Shown: piece by piece, positions 48,614 to 56,459 of the stretch
How positions within the stretch are numbered: the first letter of the stretch is position 1
Layout of the letters: the number at the start of each line of letters is the position of its first letter
From: Xaviernesmea oryzae
GTDB lineage: Bacteria > Pseudomonadota > Alphaproteobacteria > Rhizobiales > Rhizobiaceae
Direction of reading: 5' to 3'
Length of the DNA stretch: 64,000 nt
Assembly (NCBI RefSeq): GCF_900109605.1
Contig: NZ_FOAM01000001.1
Coordinates: 310,001 to 374,000 of the forward strand
The notes under the pieces: model-generated
Told to the model about the DNA's origin: nothing
The model's input: only the letters and a program-made list of their open reading frames with translations
The model's database searches: none
Program-made: the position numbers and the translations under genes

Positions 48614-49069
48614 ATGAGCCTGAACGACGACATCGCGCTTCTTTCTTCGGTTCCCCTCTTTGCCGATATCGATCAGGAGAAGCTGCGGCTGATCGCCTTT
48701 GGCGCCGAGCGGCGCCGTGTGTCGGCAGGCCAGGAGTTGTTTCGCGAGGGTGCGCCGGCCGATTGCGCTTATGCCGTCTCTCAAGGGCGGTTTCGTCTGA
48801 CGCGGATCGGTGTTGATGGGCGGCTGGAGACCGTCGGCAGCGTCGAGCGCGGTACGCTGCTCTCCGAGCTGGCCATGATCTCGCTGGTGGCCCGCAAGCT
48901 GACCGCCACGGCCGAGGAAGAGAGCGAGGCGCTGCGCATTCCCCGCGCGCTGTTCCACCGCATGCTGGAGGAATATCCCGATGTCGCGGTGCTGGTGGAA
49001 ACACGCCTGCGCAACAATCTCCAGGCGATGATCGCGGATGCCGCGAGCCTGGCGCCGCGCTTTGGCTAG
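48614..49069 (+). CDS. Cyclic-nucleotide-binding domain protein without DNA-binding domain
   Basis: A protein of 151 residues. The double-stranded beta helix of CRP/FNR cNMP domains is seen in LLSSVPLFADIDQEKLRLIAFG, VSAGQELFREGAPADCAYAVSQGRFRLTRIG and GTLLSELAMISLVARKLTATAEEESEALRIPRALF. It ends right after, with no helix-turn-helix. So it is a stand-alone sensor or regulatory subunit. Which nucleotide it binds cannot be told; the phosphate-binding R is in LVARKLTA, where typical sites have RxAT. An ATG with GGGGGATGG upstream is used. Confidence 0.82.
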   Translation: MSLNDDIALLSSVPLFADIDQEKLRLIAFGAERRRVSAGQELFREGAPADCAYAVSQGRFRLTRIGVDGRLETVGSVERGTLLSELAMISLVARKLTATAEEESEALRIPRALFHRMLEEYPDVAVLVETRLRNNLQAMIADAASLAPRFG

Positions 49070-49118
49070 GGCATCGGACCGAAAAGTGGAAACCGGTTTT
49101 CGGAAAAATTCGATGCTC
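49069..49118. repeat. Rhizobial intergenic palindromic repeat
   Basis: A 50-base imperfect palindrome: GGGCATCGGACCGAAAA... with ...TTTTCGG...CGATGCTC. From memory, near-identical palindromes of this type (GCATCGGACC...CCGGTTTT...) are scattered between genes in Agrobacterium, Rhizobium and Mesorhizobium. It starts at the last base of the preceding stop codon, and may act as an RNA hairpin terminator there. Confidence 0.7.
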
Positions 49119-49243
49119 TAAAGCCGCGTGACACCCGCCCCCACGTCAATCAAAATCGAACCATGTTCCCGCTGGCCCTCTTGAAAGAGGCGGGGATGCT
49201 TGCGTAGGGTCCGCCCGCACAATCCCATCTAAAGGAGCGGGTG

Positions 49244-50272
49244 ATGAAGGCGATTGAGGACGGCGAGATTTTCGGCCATATGCCGACAGGCGAGGCGGTG
49301 CACCGTTACCGCATTTCGGGTGGCGGACTGACGGCCAATGTGCTGACGCTCGGCTCGGTCATCCAGGATCTCCGGCTCGACGAGCATGCCGCACCCCTGA
49401 TGCTCGGCTTCGAGGATCTGGGCTCCTATGTCACCTCCTCCCCCTATTTCGGCGCGACGCCGGGCCGTAATGCCAACCGGATCGGCGCCGGGCGGTTCTC
49501 CATCGATGGCGAGGACTTCCAGCTCGAGCTCAACGAGAAGGCCGTGACCCACCTGCATGGCGGCAAGGACAATATCGCCCGTCGTGTCTGGACGATGGTC
49601 GACAAGGGCGAGGATTTCATCATCCTCTCGATCGTCGATCCCGAGGGGCGCGCCGGCTATCCCGGCAATTGCACCGTGACCGTCACCTACCGCCTGGCGC
49701 CGGAAGGCGTGCTGTCGGTGCGCTATGAAGCGACCACCGATCGGGCCACGATCGCCAATCTCTGCCAGCACAGCTATTTCAATCTCGATGGCCAGGACGA
49801 TGCACTCGGCCACGAGATCATGATTGCCGCCGATCATTATCTGCCGACCGACGAACGGCAGGTTCCGACCGGCGAGATCCGTGCTGTCGAGGGCACCGCT
49901 TTCGACCTGCGTAAAATGACGACGATGCGGGTGCAGACCGAGGGCGAAAAGATCGCCTATGACCACAATTTCTGCCTGTCTGCCGCACGCGTGGAAAAAC
50001 GTCCCGTCGCCTTCGTGCGCAGCCCGCTCTCCGGCGTGTCTCTGGAGGTGCGCACCACCGAGCCCGGCGTGCAGTTCTATTCCGGCTTCAAGCTGAATGT
50101 CGCCGTGCCGGGCCTGGAAGGCCGCAGCTATGGTCCCTTTGCCGGTTTCTGCCTGGAAACCCAGATCTGGCCGGATGCCGTCAATCACGAAGGCTTTCCC
50201 AACGGCATCCTGCGGCCGGACGAGATCCTGGTGCAGGAAACGGACTACGTCTTCACCAAGGCCAAGGGCTGA
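49244..50272 (+). CDS. galM: Aldose 1-epimerase (galactose mutarotase)
   Basis: A protein of 342 residues of the GalM superfamily, which interconverts alpha and beta anomers of sugars. GATPGRNANRIGAGRFSIDGEDFQL, TVTYRLAPEGVLSVRYEATTDRATIANLCQHSYFNLDG (catalytic His) and VQFYSGFKLNV are conserved, with catalytic Glu likely in GFCLETQIWPDAVNHEGF. AAAGGAGCGGGTG upstream of ATG 49244 supports that start over the GTG three bases earlier. No sugar operon adjoins it. Confidence 0.93.
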   Translation: MKAIEDGEIFGHMPTGEAVHRYRISGGGLTANVLTLGSVIQDLRLDEHAAPLMLGFEDLGSYVTSSPYFGATPGRNANRIGAGRFSIDGEDFQLELNEKAVTHLHGGKDNIARRVWTMVDKGEDFIILSIVDPEGRAGYPGNCTVTVTYRLAPEGVLSVRYEATTDRATIANLCQHSYFNLDGQDDALGHEIMIAADHYLPTDERQVPTGEIRAVEGTAFDLRKMTTMRVQTEGEKIAYDHNFCLSAARVEKRPVAFVRSPLSGVSLEVRTTEPGVQFYSGFKLNVAVPGLEGRSYGPFAGFCLETQIWPDAVNHEGFPNGILRPDEILVQETDYVFTKAKG

Positions 50273-50293
50273 ACGAAGGGCGGATGGAGTTCA

Positions 50294-51514
50294 TCAGGCT
50301 GAGGGCCTCGCCGTCGCGCTTGTCGGTGCGGGGCCGTCATAGCGGGCGCGCGGGCGAATGAGCTTGCCCGTGGCGCCTTGCTCCAGCGCATGGGCGATCC
50401 AGCCGGCCGTGCGACCGATGGCAAACAGCGCCAGCGCCGATCCCACGGGCAGGCCGAGCGCGCGCCTGAGGGCGACGAGCGCAAAGTCGATATTCGGCAG
50501 GCGTCCTGCTGTTTCCTCCATGACCTCGGCCAAGGCCGCCCGGTGCGGATCGGGCGGCAGATGCGGCAGAAGCGCGGCCGCGCGCGCATCGCCTTGCGGA
50601 TAGAGCGGATGGTCGAAGCCCGGCACGCCCTCGCCACGCCGCAGGCGCGCCTCGACCACAGAGGCCGCATCGCCGGATGCCTCCACCTCTGAGAAGAGAA
50701 TTTCCACCAGGCTTGTGGTGCCGCCATGCAGCGGGCCGCTGAGCGCCGCCAGCCCGGCATTGAGGCAGGCGCCGAGAGACGCGCCGGTCGATGCCACGAC
50801 GCGCACGGTGAAGGTCGAGGCGTTCAGTTCATGATCGGCCAACAGAACGAGCGCACGGCGGATCAGGTCAGCGCCTTGCGCATCCAGGCCCCATGCGAGC
50901 GCGAGGGCGTGATGCACCGGCCGCGCCTCGGGCTCGGCCTTGGCGGCAATGGCCGCGACGGCACGTAAAAGCGCGGCCGCGCCGCTCCATAGCCGGCGCG
51001 GATCGCGCTGCCAGGCAATGGCTCGTCCCGCCGCGACGAGGGGCAAGCGGGCTTGCAGGCGTTCGATCAAGGGCAAGTCAGGCAACTCCGCCTGCTTGCC
51101 TGAGACATCCGCCGGCCGTGCGGCCGGGTCGGCAAACGGGTCCTCGGCGCCGCAGGCCCATAGAAGGCGCGCCGTCTCTTCCAGTGTGGCGGTTTCGGCC
51201 CATCGGGCCGCATCCCGGCCGCGATAGAACAGGCGCCCGTTATCGATCAGCGTGATCGCGGAACTCAAAACCGGCAGGCCCCAGTTCAGCGTCGCCTGCG
51301 CCGCATCCTTCGGCCGGCGGCCTGCGGTCTTGCGTTTGCAAAGGGCTTCGACATCCTCGGCGCTATAGAGCCGGCGGCGCGGATCGTCTTGCGCCTCACT
51401 GGTGCGGATCAGCCCACGGCTCACATAGGCATAGAGCGTGGCGCGGCTGATGCCGATGCGCTCCGCTGCGGTTTGTGCATCCATGAGAGGGGCGTGTTTG
51501 GAGATTGTAGACAT
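50294..51514 (-). CDS. Citrate synthase homologue with N-terminal DNA-binding domain
   Basis: A protein of 406 residues. Residues 10-60 form an excisionase/MerR-like helix-turn-helix (MDAQTAAERIGISRATLYAYVSRGLIRTS and EDVEALCKRK). The rest is the citrate synthase fold. Catalytic residues are kept: His263 in GPLHGG, His302 in GFDHPLYP and Asp343 in NIDFALV. The C-terminal LIRPRARY carries an anion-binding Arg. It is divergent from another citrate synthase homologue with 72 bases between, so it may be an enzyme that also controls its neighbour. Distinct from canonical GltA (about 430 residues). Confidence 0.92.
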   Translation of the reverse strand: MSTISKHAPLMDAQTAAERIGISRATLYAYVSRGLIRTSEAQDDPRRRLYSAEDVEALCKRKTAGRRPKDAAQATLNWGLPVLSSAITLIDNGRLFYRGRDAARWAETATLEETARLLWACGAEDPFADPAARPADVSGKQAELPDLPLIERLQARLPLVAAGRAIAWQRDPRRLWSGAAALLRAVAAIAAKAEPEARPVHHALALAWGLDAQGADLIRRALVLLADHELNASTFTVRVVASTGASLGACLNAGLAALSGPLHGGTTSLVEILFSEVEASGDAASVVEARLRRGEGVPGFDHPLYPQGDARAAALLPHLPPDPHRAALAEVMEETAGRLPNIDFALVALRRALGLPVGSALALFAIGRTAGWIAHALEQGATGKLIRPRARYDGPAPTSATARPSA

Positions 51515-51586
51515 TGACTGACTGAATCAAGATTGACCATATTGAGTTGATCAACATTCTCTGGTTCCGTCAATCGGAGAACTGTC
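51515..51586. promoter_or_regulatory. Divergent promoter/operator of the citrate synthase pair
   Basis: 72 bases containing a perfect 10-base palindrome GTTGATCAAC (51546-51555), an upstream TTGACTGACTGAATCAA and TTGACC elements, with short inverted-repeat character. Both genes' promoters must overlap here, which favours control by the HTH-citrate synthase. Binding is inferred. Confidence 0.45.
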
Positions 51587-52696
51587 ATGACCATCGCCAC
51601 CCCTCTGCCACCTTCCAGTCCTGAACATTCCGCGTCCGGCCTTGATCAGGTCATCGCCGCCGAGACGCGCCTCAGCCATGTCGATGGCGCTGCTGGACGA
51701 CTGATCCTGCGCGGATATGATCTCGCGGATCTTGCCGGCTGGCGCTTCGAGGAGGTGCTGGCCCTGCTTTGGGCGGATCTGACGCCCATTTCTCTGGATG
51801 CACACTCGATTTCGGCGGCTCTGGGTGCGGCGCGGCTCTATGCCTTCCACCTGATGGAGCCTCTCCTGCCGGCAACCGATGCCTTGTCCGAGGTGGAGGC
51901 GCTACGGCTGTTGCTGGCGGCGCTGCCCGATGACAGCAAGCCGCCGCATCCCGTTCTCGCCGTGGCCGCCGTGCCTGTTTTCACCGCCGCCATCGCGCGC
52001 CGCAGACGGGGGCTTGAGCCCGTGCCGCCGATGGCCGATCTCGGCTTGGCCACGGACTTCCTGCATATGCTTCACGGACAGCCCGCGACGCAGGCGCAGA
52101 TTCGAGGGCTGGAGGCCTATCTGGTCACCGTTGCCGACCATGGGCTGAATGCCTCGACCTTTGCCGCGCGGGTCATCGCCTCGACCAAGGCCGGGCTGTT
52201 CTCCTCCGTACTCGGCGGTCTGTGCGCGTTGAAAGGTCCGCTACATGGCGGCGCCCCGGGCCCGGTGCTGGACATGCTCGATGCCATCGGCAATGACGCG
52301 GCCATCCGCCCCTGGCTTTCCGCCGCGCTTGACCGGGGCGAGCGCCTGATGGGCTTCGGCCACAGGATCTACCGCGTGCGCGATCCCCGCGCCGATGTGC
52401 TCAAGGGTGCGGTGTCAGCGCTCGGCGCGGATAGTGCCCGCATCCGCTTTGCTCAAGCGGTAGAGGCGCAGGCGCTGGCCCTTCTGGCAGAGCGCAAGCC
52501 GGAGCGCGCCTTGCAGACCAATGTGGAATTCTACACCGCGCTTCTCCTCGAAGCGCTGGGTTTCGACCGCACCAGTTTCACCAATGTCTTTGCTGCCGGT
52601 CGCATGGCGGGATGGACAGCGCATGTTCTGGAACAGGAAATGACCGGTCGGCTGATGCGCCCGCAATCGCTCTATACTGGCCCCTGGCCGGCCTGA
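51587..52696 (+). CDS. Citrate synthase family protein with a Glu in place of the catalytic Asp
   Basis: A protein of 369 residues, shorter than GltA, resembling CitA/PrpC-type synthases. Preserved: DHGLNASTFAARV (184-), His220 in GPLHGG, His259 in GFGHRIYR, RDPRADVLK. The usual NVDFY catalytic motif is NVEFYTALLLE here, giving Glu314 at the aspartate position. In E. coli this position is Asp362. So activity may be altered, or the call of a substituted residue may reflect a subfamily rule. It is adjacent and divergent to the HTH-bearing paralogue. Confidence 0.9.
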   Translation: MTIATPLPPSSPEHSASGLDQVIAAETRLSHVDGAAGRLILRGYDLADLAGWRFEEVLALLWADLTPISLDAHSISAALGAARLYAFHLMEPLLPATDALSEVEALRLLLAALPDDSKPPHPVLAVAAVPVFTAAIARRRRGLEPVPPMADLGLATDFLHMLHGQPATQAQIRGLEAYLVTVADHGLNASTFAARVIASTKAGLFSSVLGGLCALKGPLHGGAPGPVLDMLDAIGNDAAIRPWLSAALDRGERLMGFGHRIYRVRDPRADVLKGAVSALGADSARIRFAQAVEAQALALLAERKPERALQTNVEFYTALLLEALGFDRTSFTNVFAAGRMAGWTAHVLEQEMTGRLMRPQSLYTGPWPA

Positions 52697-52921
52697 GCCG
52701 ATTATAACGCCTTGACCATCGGCAGCGGGCGGGGTGGCCTGCCCTCTGCCTGTGCCGTCTGTTTGCAATAGGCTTGCCTATCGCAGGCAGGGCTCGGCTC
52801 ACTGTTGGGTCCCTGCTTGTCAGAGCAAGCACGCGCAACCAGCGTCTGCGGCGAAACTTGCCGCAGGCGACCAAAATGACCTTTTAAGCCAAAGTGCGCA
52901 ATCATCATGGAGAAGGGAAAT

Positions 52922-52996
52922 TGGAGCGGGTGAGGCGATTCGAACGCCCGACCCCAACCTTGGCAAGGTTGTGCTCTACCCCTGAGCTACACCCGC
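52922..52996 (-). tRNA. tRNA-Gly (GCC), copy 1
   Basis: A 75-base gene including the encoded CCA. Acceptor stem GCGGGTG/CACCCGC, D arm TAGCTCAGGGGTAGAGC, anticodon loop in CAACCTTGCCAAGGTTG giving GCC, T arm GGGCGTTCGAATCGCC. Read on the minus strand. The identical copy lies 184 bases away. Confidence 0.97.
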
Positions 52997-53003
52997 TCAT
53001 TCC

Positions 53004-53030
53004 GCATGGTCTGGGGTAAAACGACCATGC
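53004..53030 (-). other. Hairpin 5' of tRNA-Gly copy 1
   Basis: GCATGGTC (53004-53011) and GACCATGC (53023-53030) pair over eight positions around an 11-base loop. It ends 8 bases before the tRNA 5' end. Copy 2 has the same stem with compensating changes. Confidence 0.7.
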
Positions 53031-53105
53031 TGTGCCTAAGCACGAAAACCATATCAGACTTTCGCCCTGTCTCCTCTTGCCGCTTGCGCAGACATTAGAA
53101 GAAAC

Positions 53106-53180
53106 TGGAGCGGGTGAGGCGATTCGAACGCCCGACCCCAACCTTGGCAAGGTTGTGCTCTACCCCTGAGCTACACCCGC
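53106..53180 (-). tRNA. tRNA-Gly (GCC), copy 2
   Basis: A 75-base gene identical in sequence to copy 1. The two are in tandem on the minus strand; copy 2 is upstream. The tandem points to a local duplication that includes flanking DNA. Confidence 0.97.
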
Positions 53181-53187
53181 TCATTCC

Positions 53188-53213
53188 ACATGATCTGGGG
53201 TAAATCGATCATG
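53188..53213 (-). other. Hairpin 5' of tRNA-Gly copy 2
   Basis: CATGATC (53189-53195) and GATCATG (53207-53213) pair over seven positions. Compared with copy 1, the G-C pair (GGTC/GACC) has become A-T (GATC/GATC). That is a matched change on both arms. Confidence 0.7.
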
Positions 53214-53522
53214 CTGCCGTCCGCTGTCGCGGCGACGGGGGCTATATGGACCAAGCCCTTTTGGAATGCAACGGGAAAATTTCCGGCGCAGGAATTTTTC
53301 GCCGGGTTACAGGCTTGGCGTGGCCAAGCTTGTGGAGCCTGCGCCTTTGAGGAGCCTTCGGCGCAAAACGGGCGTCGGATGGCGCAGGCCTGGATTGCGC
53401 CCGCTGCCGGGCTCGGCTAGCTCCGCACAAGGGAAAGCAGGCTGGCGGAAAAGCCGGTGTCAGGCCTTTCGCAGCGCCTCGTTCGTCCTGGGGCGCAGCA
53501 CAGGCTCTTGAAGGAGATGACG

Positions 53523-54059
53523 ATGACCGACGACGTGCATGCCTCAGCAACGCAGATGGCTGTGCCCAAATCCCCGGAGGCGCTCTTTGCCTTTCTCGAT
53601 AGTCTCGGCATAGCCCATCAGACCCTGCGCCATCAGGCGGTCTTCACCGTGGCCGAATCGGTCGCGCTGCGAGATGCCATTCCCGGCGGGCACACCAAAA
53701 ACCTTTTCCTGAAGGACAAGAAAGACAATTACTTCCTTCTGACCGTGGAGGAAAATGCGGTCGTCGACCTGAAGACCGTGCACACGCTCGTGGGTGGAGC
53801 GAGCAAGTTCTCCTTCGGCAAGCCGGAGGCGCTGATGGAGTTTCTCGGCGTCATTCCCGGCTCAGTGACCGCGTTCGGTGTGATCAACGACGTCAACCAG
53901 CGTGTCACCCTGGTGCTCGATGCCGATCTCATGCGCGAGGACATCGTCAATTGCCATCCGCTGACCAATGAAGCGACCACGTCGATCGCCTCGGCCGATC
54001 TGATCCGCTTCGCCGAGGCCACCGGCCACAGGCCGCTTGTCTTGAAAGTGACGGCCTGA
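53523..54059 (+). CDS. Prolyl-tRNA(Ala)-editing protein, ProX/YbaK-like
   Basis: A protein of 178 residues of the YbaK/INS editing superfamily, which hydrolyses mischarged aminoacyl-tRNAs; the ProX (PrdX) class acts on Ala-tRNA(Pro). GIAHQTLRHQAVFTVAES, GGHTKNLFLKDKKDNYFLLTVEENAVVDLK, LGVIPGSVTAFGVIND and the ending are family blocks, with catalytic Lys in KNLFLKDKK. AAGGAG six bases before ATG 53523 fixes the start; an ATG at 53517 abuts the site. Confidence 0.9.
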   Translation: MTDDVHASATQMAVPKSPEALFAFLDSLGIAHQTLRHQAVFTVAESVALRDAIPGGHTKNLFLKDKKDNYFLLTVEENAVVDLKTVHTLVGGASKFSFGKPEALMEFLGVIPGSVTAFGVINDVNQRVTLVLDADLMREDIVNCHPLTNEATTSIASADLIRFAEATGHRPLVLKVTA

Positions 54060-54136
54060 CATACGATCTTGCGGACACCAGTTTGTGAAATCGAAGGTGG
54101 CGCGCGCGGATGATGCGGGCGCCCGGAGGAGTGGCG

Positions 54137-55126
54137 ATGAGCGGCAGCAGCAATCCTTATGGCGGATCTTTCGGCACGCAGATGACGGCCTCGGCAAGCT
54201 TCGGCGCGCCTGCGGCCAAGGCACCTGCAGCGCCTGCCGCCGCTCCAGGCGATCTGATCAAGGACACGACGACCTCAGGCTTTGCGCGCGACGTGCTCGA
54301 AGCCTCGCGCAACCAGCCGGTGTTGGTCGATTTCTGGGCGCCCTGGTGCGGCCCTTGCAAGCAGCTGACGCCCGTCATCGAGAAGGTGGTCAAGGAAGCC
54401 GCCGGGCGTGTTCGCCTCGTCAAGATGAACATCGACGAGCATCCGTCGATCGCCGGCCAGCTCGGCATCCAGTCGATCCCCGCCGTGATCGCCTTTTCCG
54501 GCGGTCGGCCGGTCGATGGCTTCATGGGCGCCCTGCCGGAAAGCCAGGTGCGCGAGTTTATCGACCGCATTGCCGGCCCGGCCGTGGATGCCGGCGCTGA
54601 AGAGATCGCTGCCGTCCTGGCCGAGGCCAAGGCCCTGGCCGAGGAGGGCGCCCATCAGGATGCCGCCGGTCTCTACAGCGCCGTGCTTCAGGCAGAGCCT
54701 GAAAATATCGAGGCTGTTGCCGGTCTTGCCCAGGTGATGATTGCTGCCGGCGCCCCTGACCAGGCGCGTGCCCTGCTTGCCGATCTGCCGGAGGCGGCAA
54801 AGGCGGATCCGGCGCTTGCTGCCATCGGCAAGAAGCTCGATCAGATCGAAGAGGCGCGCAAGCTTGGCGATCCCGCCGCGCTGGAGGCAGCCCTGGCCGC
54901 CAATCCCGATGACCACGAAGCGCGGCTGAAACTCGCCAAGATCCGCAATGTCGAAGGCGATCGCAGCGCTGCCGCCGAGCATCTGCTGACGATCATGCGC
55001 AAGGACCGCAGCTTCGGCGAGGATGCCGGACGCCGCGAGCTCCTGCAATTCTTCGAGGTCTGGGGCCCCACCGATCCGGCAACCATCGCCGCCCGCCGCC
55101 GGCTCTCCGCGCTGCTGTTTTCCTGA
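54137..55126 (+). CDS. Thioredoxin-TPR protein, CnoX/YbbN-like
   Basis: A protein of 329 residues. A thioredoxin domain (about 40-150) carries WAPWCGPC with Cys71 and Cys74; the C-terminal half (about 155-325) is a TPR-like helical repeat region (GAHQDAAGLYSAVLQAEPENIEAVAGLAQVMI...). In E. coli CnoX lacks one of these cysteines and works as a redox-regulated holdase with GroEL and DnaK; here both are kept, as in alphaproteobacterial members. A low-complexity Ala/Pro stretch (GAPAAKAPAAPAAAPG) precedes it. CGGAGGAGTGGCG before the ATG. Confidence 0.9.
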   Translation: MSGSSNPYGGSFGTQMTASASFGAPAAKAPAAPAAAPGDLIKDTTTSGFARDVLEASRNQPVLVDFWAPWCGPCKQLTPVIEKVVKEAAGRVRLVKMNIDEHPSIAGQLGIQSIPAVIAFSGGRPVDGFMGALPESQVREFIDRIAGPAVDAGAEEIAAVLAEAKALAEEGAHQDAAGLYSAVLQAEPENIEAVAGLAQVMIAAGAPDQARALLADLPEAAKADPALAAIGKKLDQIEEARKLGDPAALEAALAANPDDHEARLKLAKIRNVEGDRSAAAEHLLTIMRKDRSFGEDAGRRELLQFFEVWGPTDPATIAARRRLSALLFS

Positions 55127-55368
55127 TCGTCAAGTCAGGCACCCGGTTCCCTTGCCGCTTGTCCAGCCGGCAAAGGAACCGGCCTTGAGATTTATGCCGC
55201 GCGCACCATTTTCTCGTTCCATACGCCATGGCGCCTTGCAGGCCATGGCGCAATAGCGGTCATGCGGAAGCCGGTACACGCCTTTCGCGATGCCGCCCAA
55301 GGCAAGCACGCGCAGCAGCGGCGGGATATGCGGTCGAGCGCGCGAGACAGCGTAGGATAGGCACCAGA

Positions 55369-56049
55369 ATGCAGGTCGGAAACGCCCGTTATCTCAAGCC
55401 GCAGGATCTGCCGGAGGTTTTGCCGGTGTTTCCGCTCTCGGGTGTGTTGCTGCTTCCGGGTGCGCAGCTGCCGCTGAATATCTTCGAGCCACGCTACCTC
55501 GCCATGTGCGACGACGCGCTCGCCGGCAAGCGCTTGATCGGCATGGTCCAGCCTTCGCTCACCGAGCAGCGTGAAGAGGTGATCAACGGTCCTCAGCCCC
55601 CGCTCTGCCAGGTCGGCTGCGTCGGGCGCATCACATCCTTTGCCGAAATGGAGGATGGGCGCTATCTGGTCTCGCTGACCGGCATCTGCCGTTTTCGCCT
55701 TTTGGAGGAGGCGGCCATCACCAAGGGCTACCGCAATTTCCATATCGCACCCTTCGCGGCCGATCTCGATCCGCCGGAGGAGGAGGCCCAGGTCGATCGC
55801 GCCGCCCTGCTTTCCGCCTTTAAAGCCTATCTCGACGCCAACAAGCTGGAAGCCGACTGGGAGAGCGTCGAGCGTGCCGGCAACACCATGCTGGTCAATT
55901 CCATGTCGATGATGCTGCCCTTCGGTCCGCCGGAAAAGCAGGCGCTACTGGAAGCCGAGGATCTCAAGACGCGCGCCGACACGCTGATCGCCATCACCGA
56001 GATCGTGCTTGCACGCAATTTCGGTGATATCGAGACTATTCTTCAATAG
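55369..56049 (+). CDS. Lon N-terminal (LON substrate-binding) domain protein
   Basis: A protein of 226 residues consisting of the Lon N-terminal domain only: VLPVFPLSGVLLLPGAQLPLNIFEPRYLAMCDDAL, RLIGMVQP, CVGRITSFAEMEDGRYLVSLTGICRFRL, and a helical C-terminal part. No ATPase or protease. Widespread in alphaproteobacteria, with unknown function; a folding or quality-control role is sometimes suggested. It precedes the Trm112-like gene by 12 bases and may be cotranscribed with cnoX 242 bases upstream. Confidence 0.9.
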   Translation: MQVGNARYLKPQDLPEVLPVFPLSGVLLLPGAQLPLNIFEPRYLAMCDDALAGKRLIGMVQPSLTEQREEVINGPQPPLCQVGCVGRITSFAEMEDGRYLVSLTGICRFRLLEEAAITKGYRNFHIAPFAADLDPPEEEAQVDRAALLSAFKAYLDANKLEADWESVERAGNTMLVNSMSMMLPFGPPEKQALLEAEDLKTRADTLIAITEIVLARNFGDIETILQ

Positions 56050-56061
56050 AGGCCTTGGGCG

Positions 56062-56250
56062 ATGGAAGAGCGCATGCGTCGCGTCGATCCCAAGCTTCTG
56101 GAGCTTCTGGTCTGCCCCTTGAGCAAGGGGCGCCTGAGCTATGATGCCGAGCGCAACGAGCTTATCTCGGAAAAAGCCCGGCTTGCCTATCCGATCCGAG
56201 ACGGCATTCCCATCATGCTGATTTCCGAGGCGCGCAAGATCGAAATGTAA
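56062..56250 (+). CDS. Trm112-family small zinc-binding-type protein (UPF0434)
   Basis: A protein of 62 residues. [48 protein letters not shown] is the Trm112/UPF0434 fold (YcaR-like). In eukaryotes Trm112 activates methyltransferases; the bacterial role is unclear. Only one cysteine (VCPL) remains of the usual zinc set, common in proteobacteria. It starts 12 bases after the Lon-N gene. Confidence 0.9.
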   Translation: MEERMRRVDPKLLELLVCPLSKGRLSYDAERNELISEKARLAYPIRDGIPIMLISEARKIEM

Positions 56251-56274
56251 GCGGTCGGCAGCTCCCGGCAGGAT

Positions 56275-56290
56275 TGATAGCGCGCTATCA
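56275..56290. repeat. Short perfect palindrome between convergent genes
   Basis: TGATAGCGCGCTATCA (16 bases, perfect) lies 25 bases after the Trm112 gene. It could be a weak terminator or protein site; no T run follows. Confidence 0.45.
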
Positions 56291-56459
56291 TGTTTGGACG
56301 TGATGCTGCCGCTGAAGGCGCTTGTTGTCTTTGTGCCGATGAAGCATGGCAGGCCGAACACCGACAATCCTCAAGGCCGATGATCCAAACCGAGTCGCAG
56401 CCGATGCGCGCATAAGCACGTACATTGGGAAACTCGCCTGGATATAGCCTGCTATTCAG

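Noticed and set aside
52922-53180. Tandem tRNA genes as an integration site for a mobile element
   Set aside because: No integrase gene and no partial tRNA repeat at a distance are visible; flanks are housekeeping genes.
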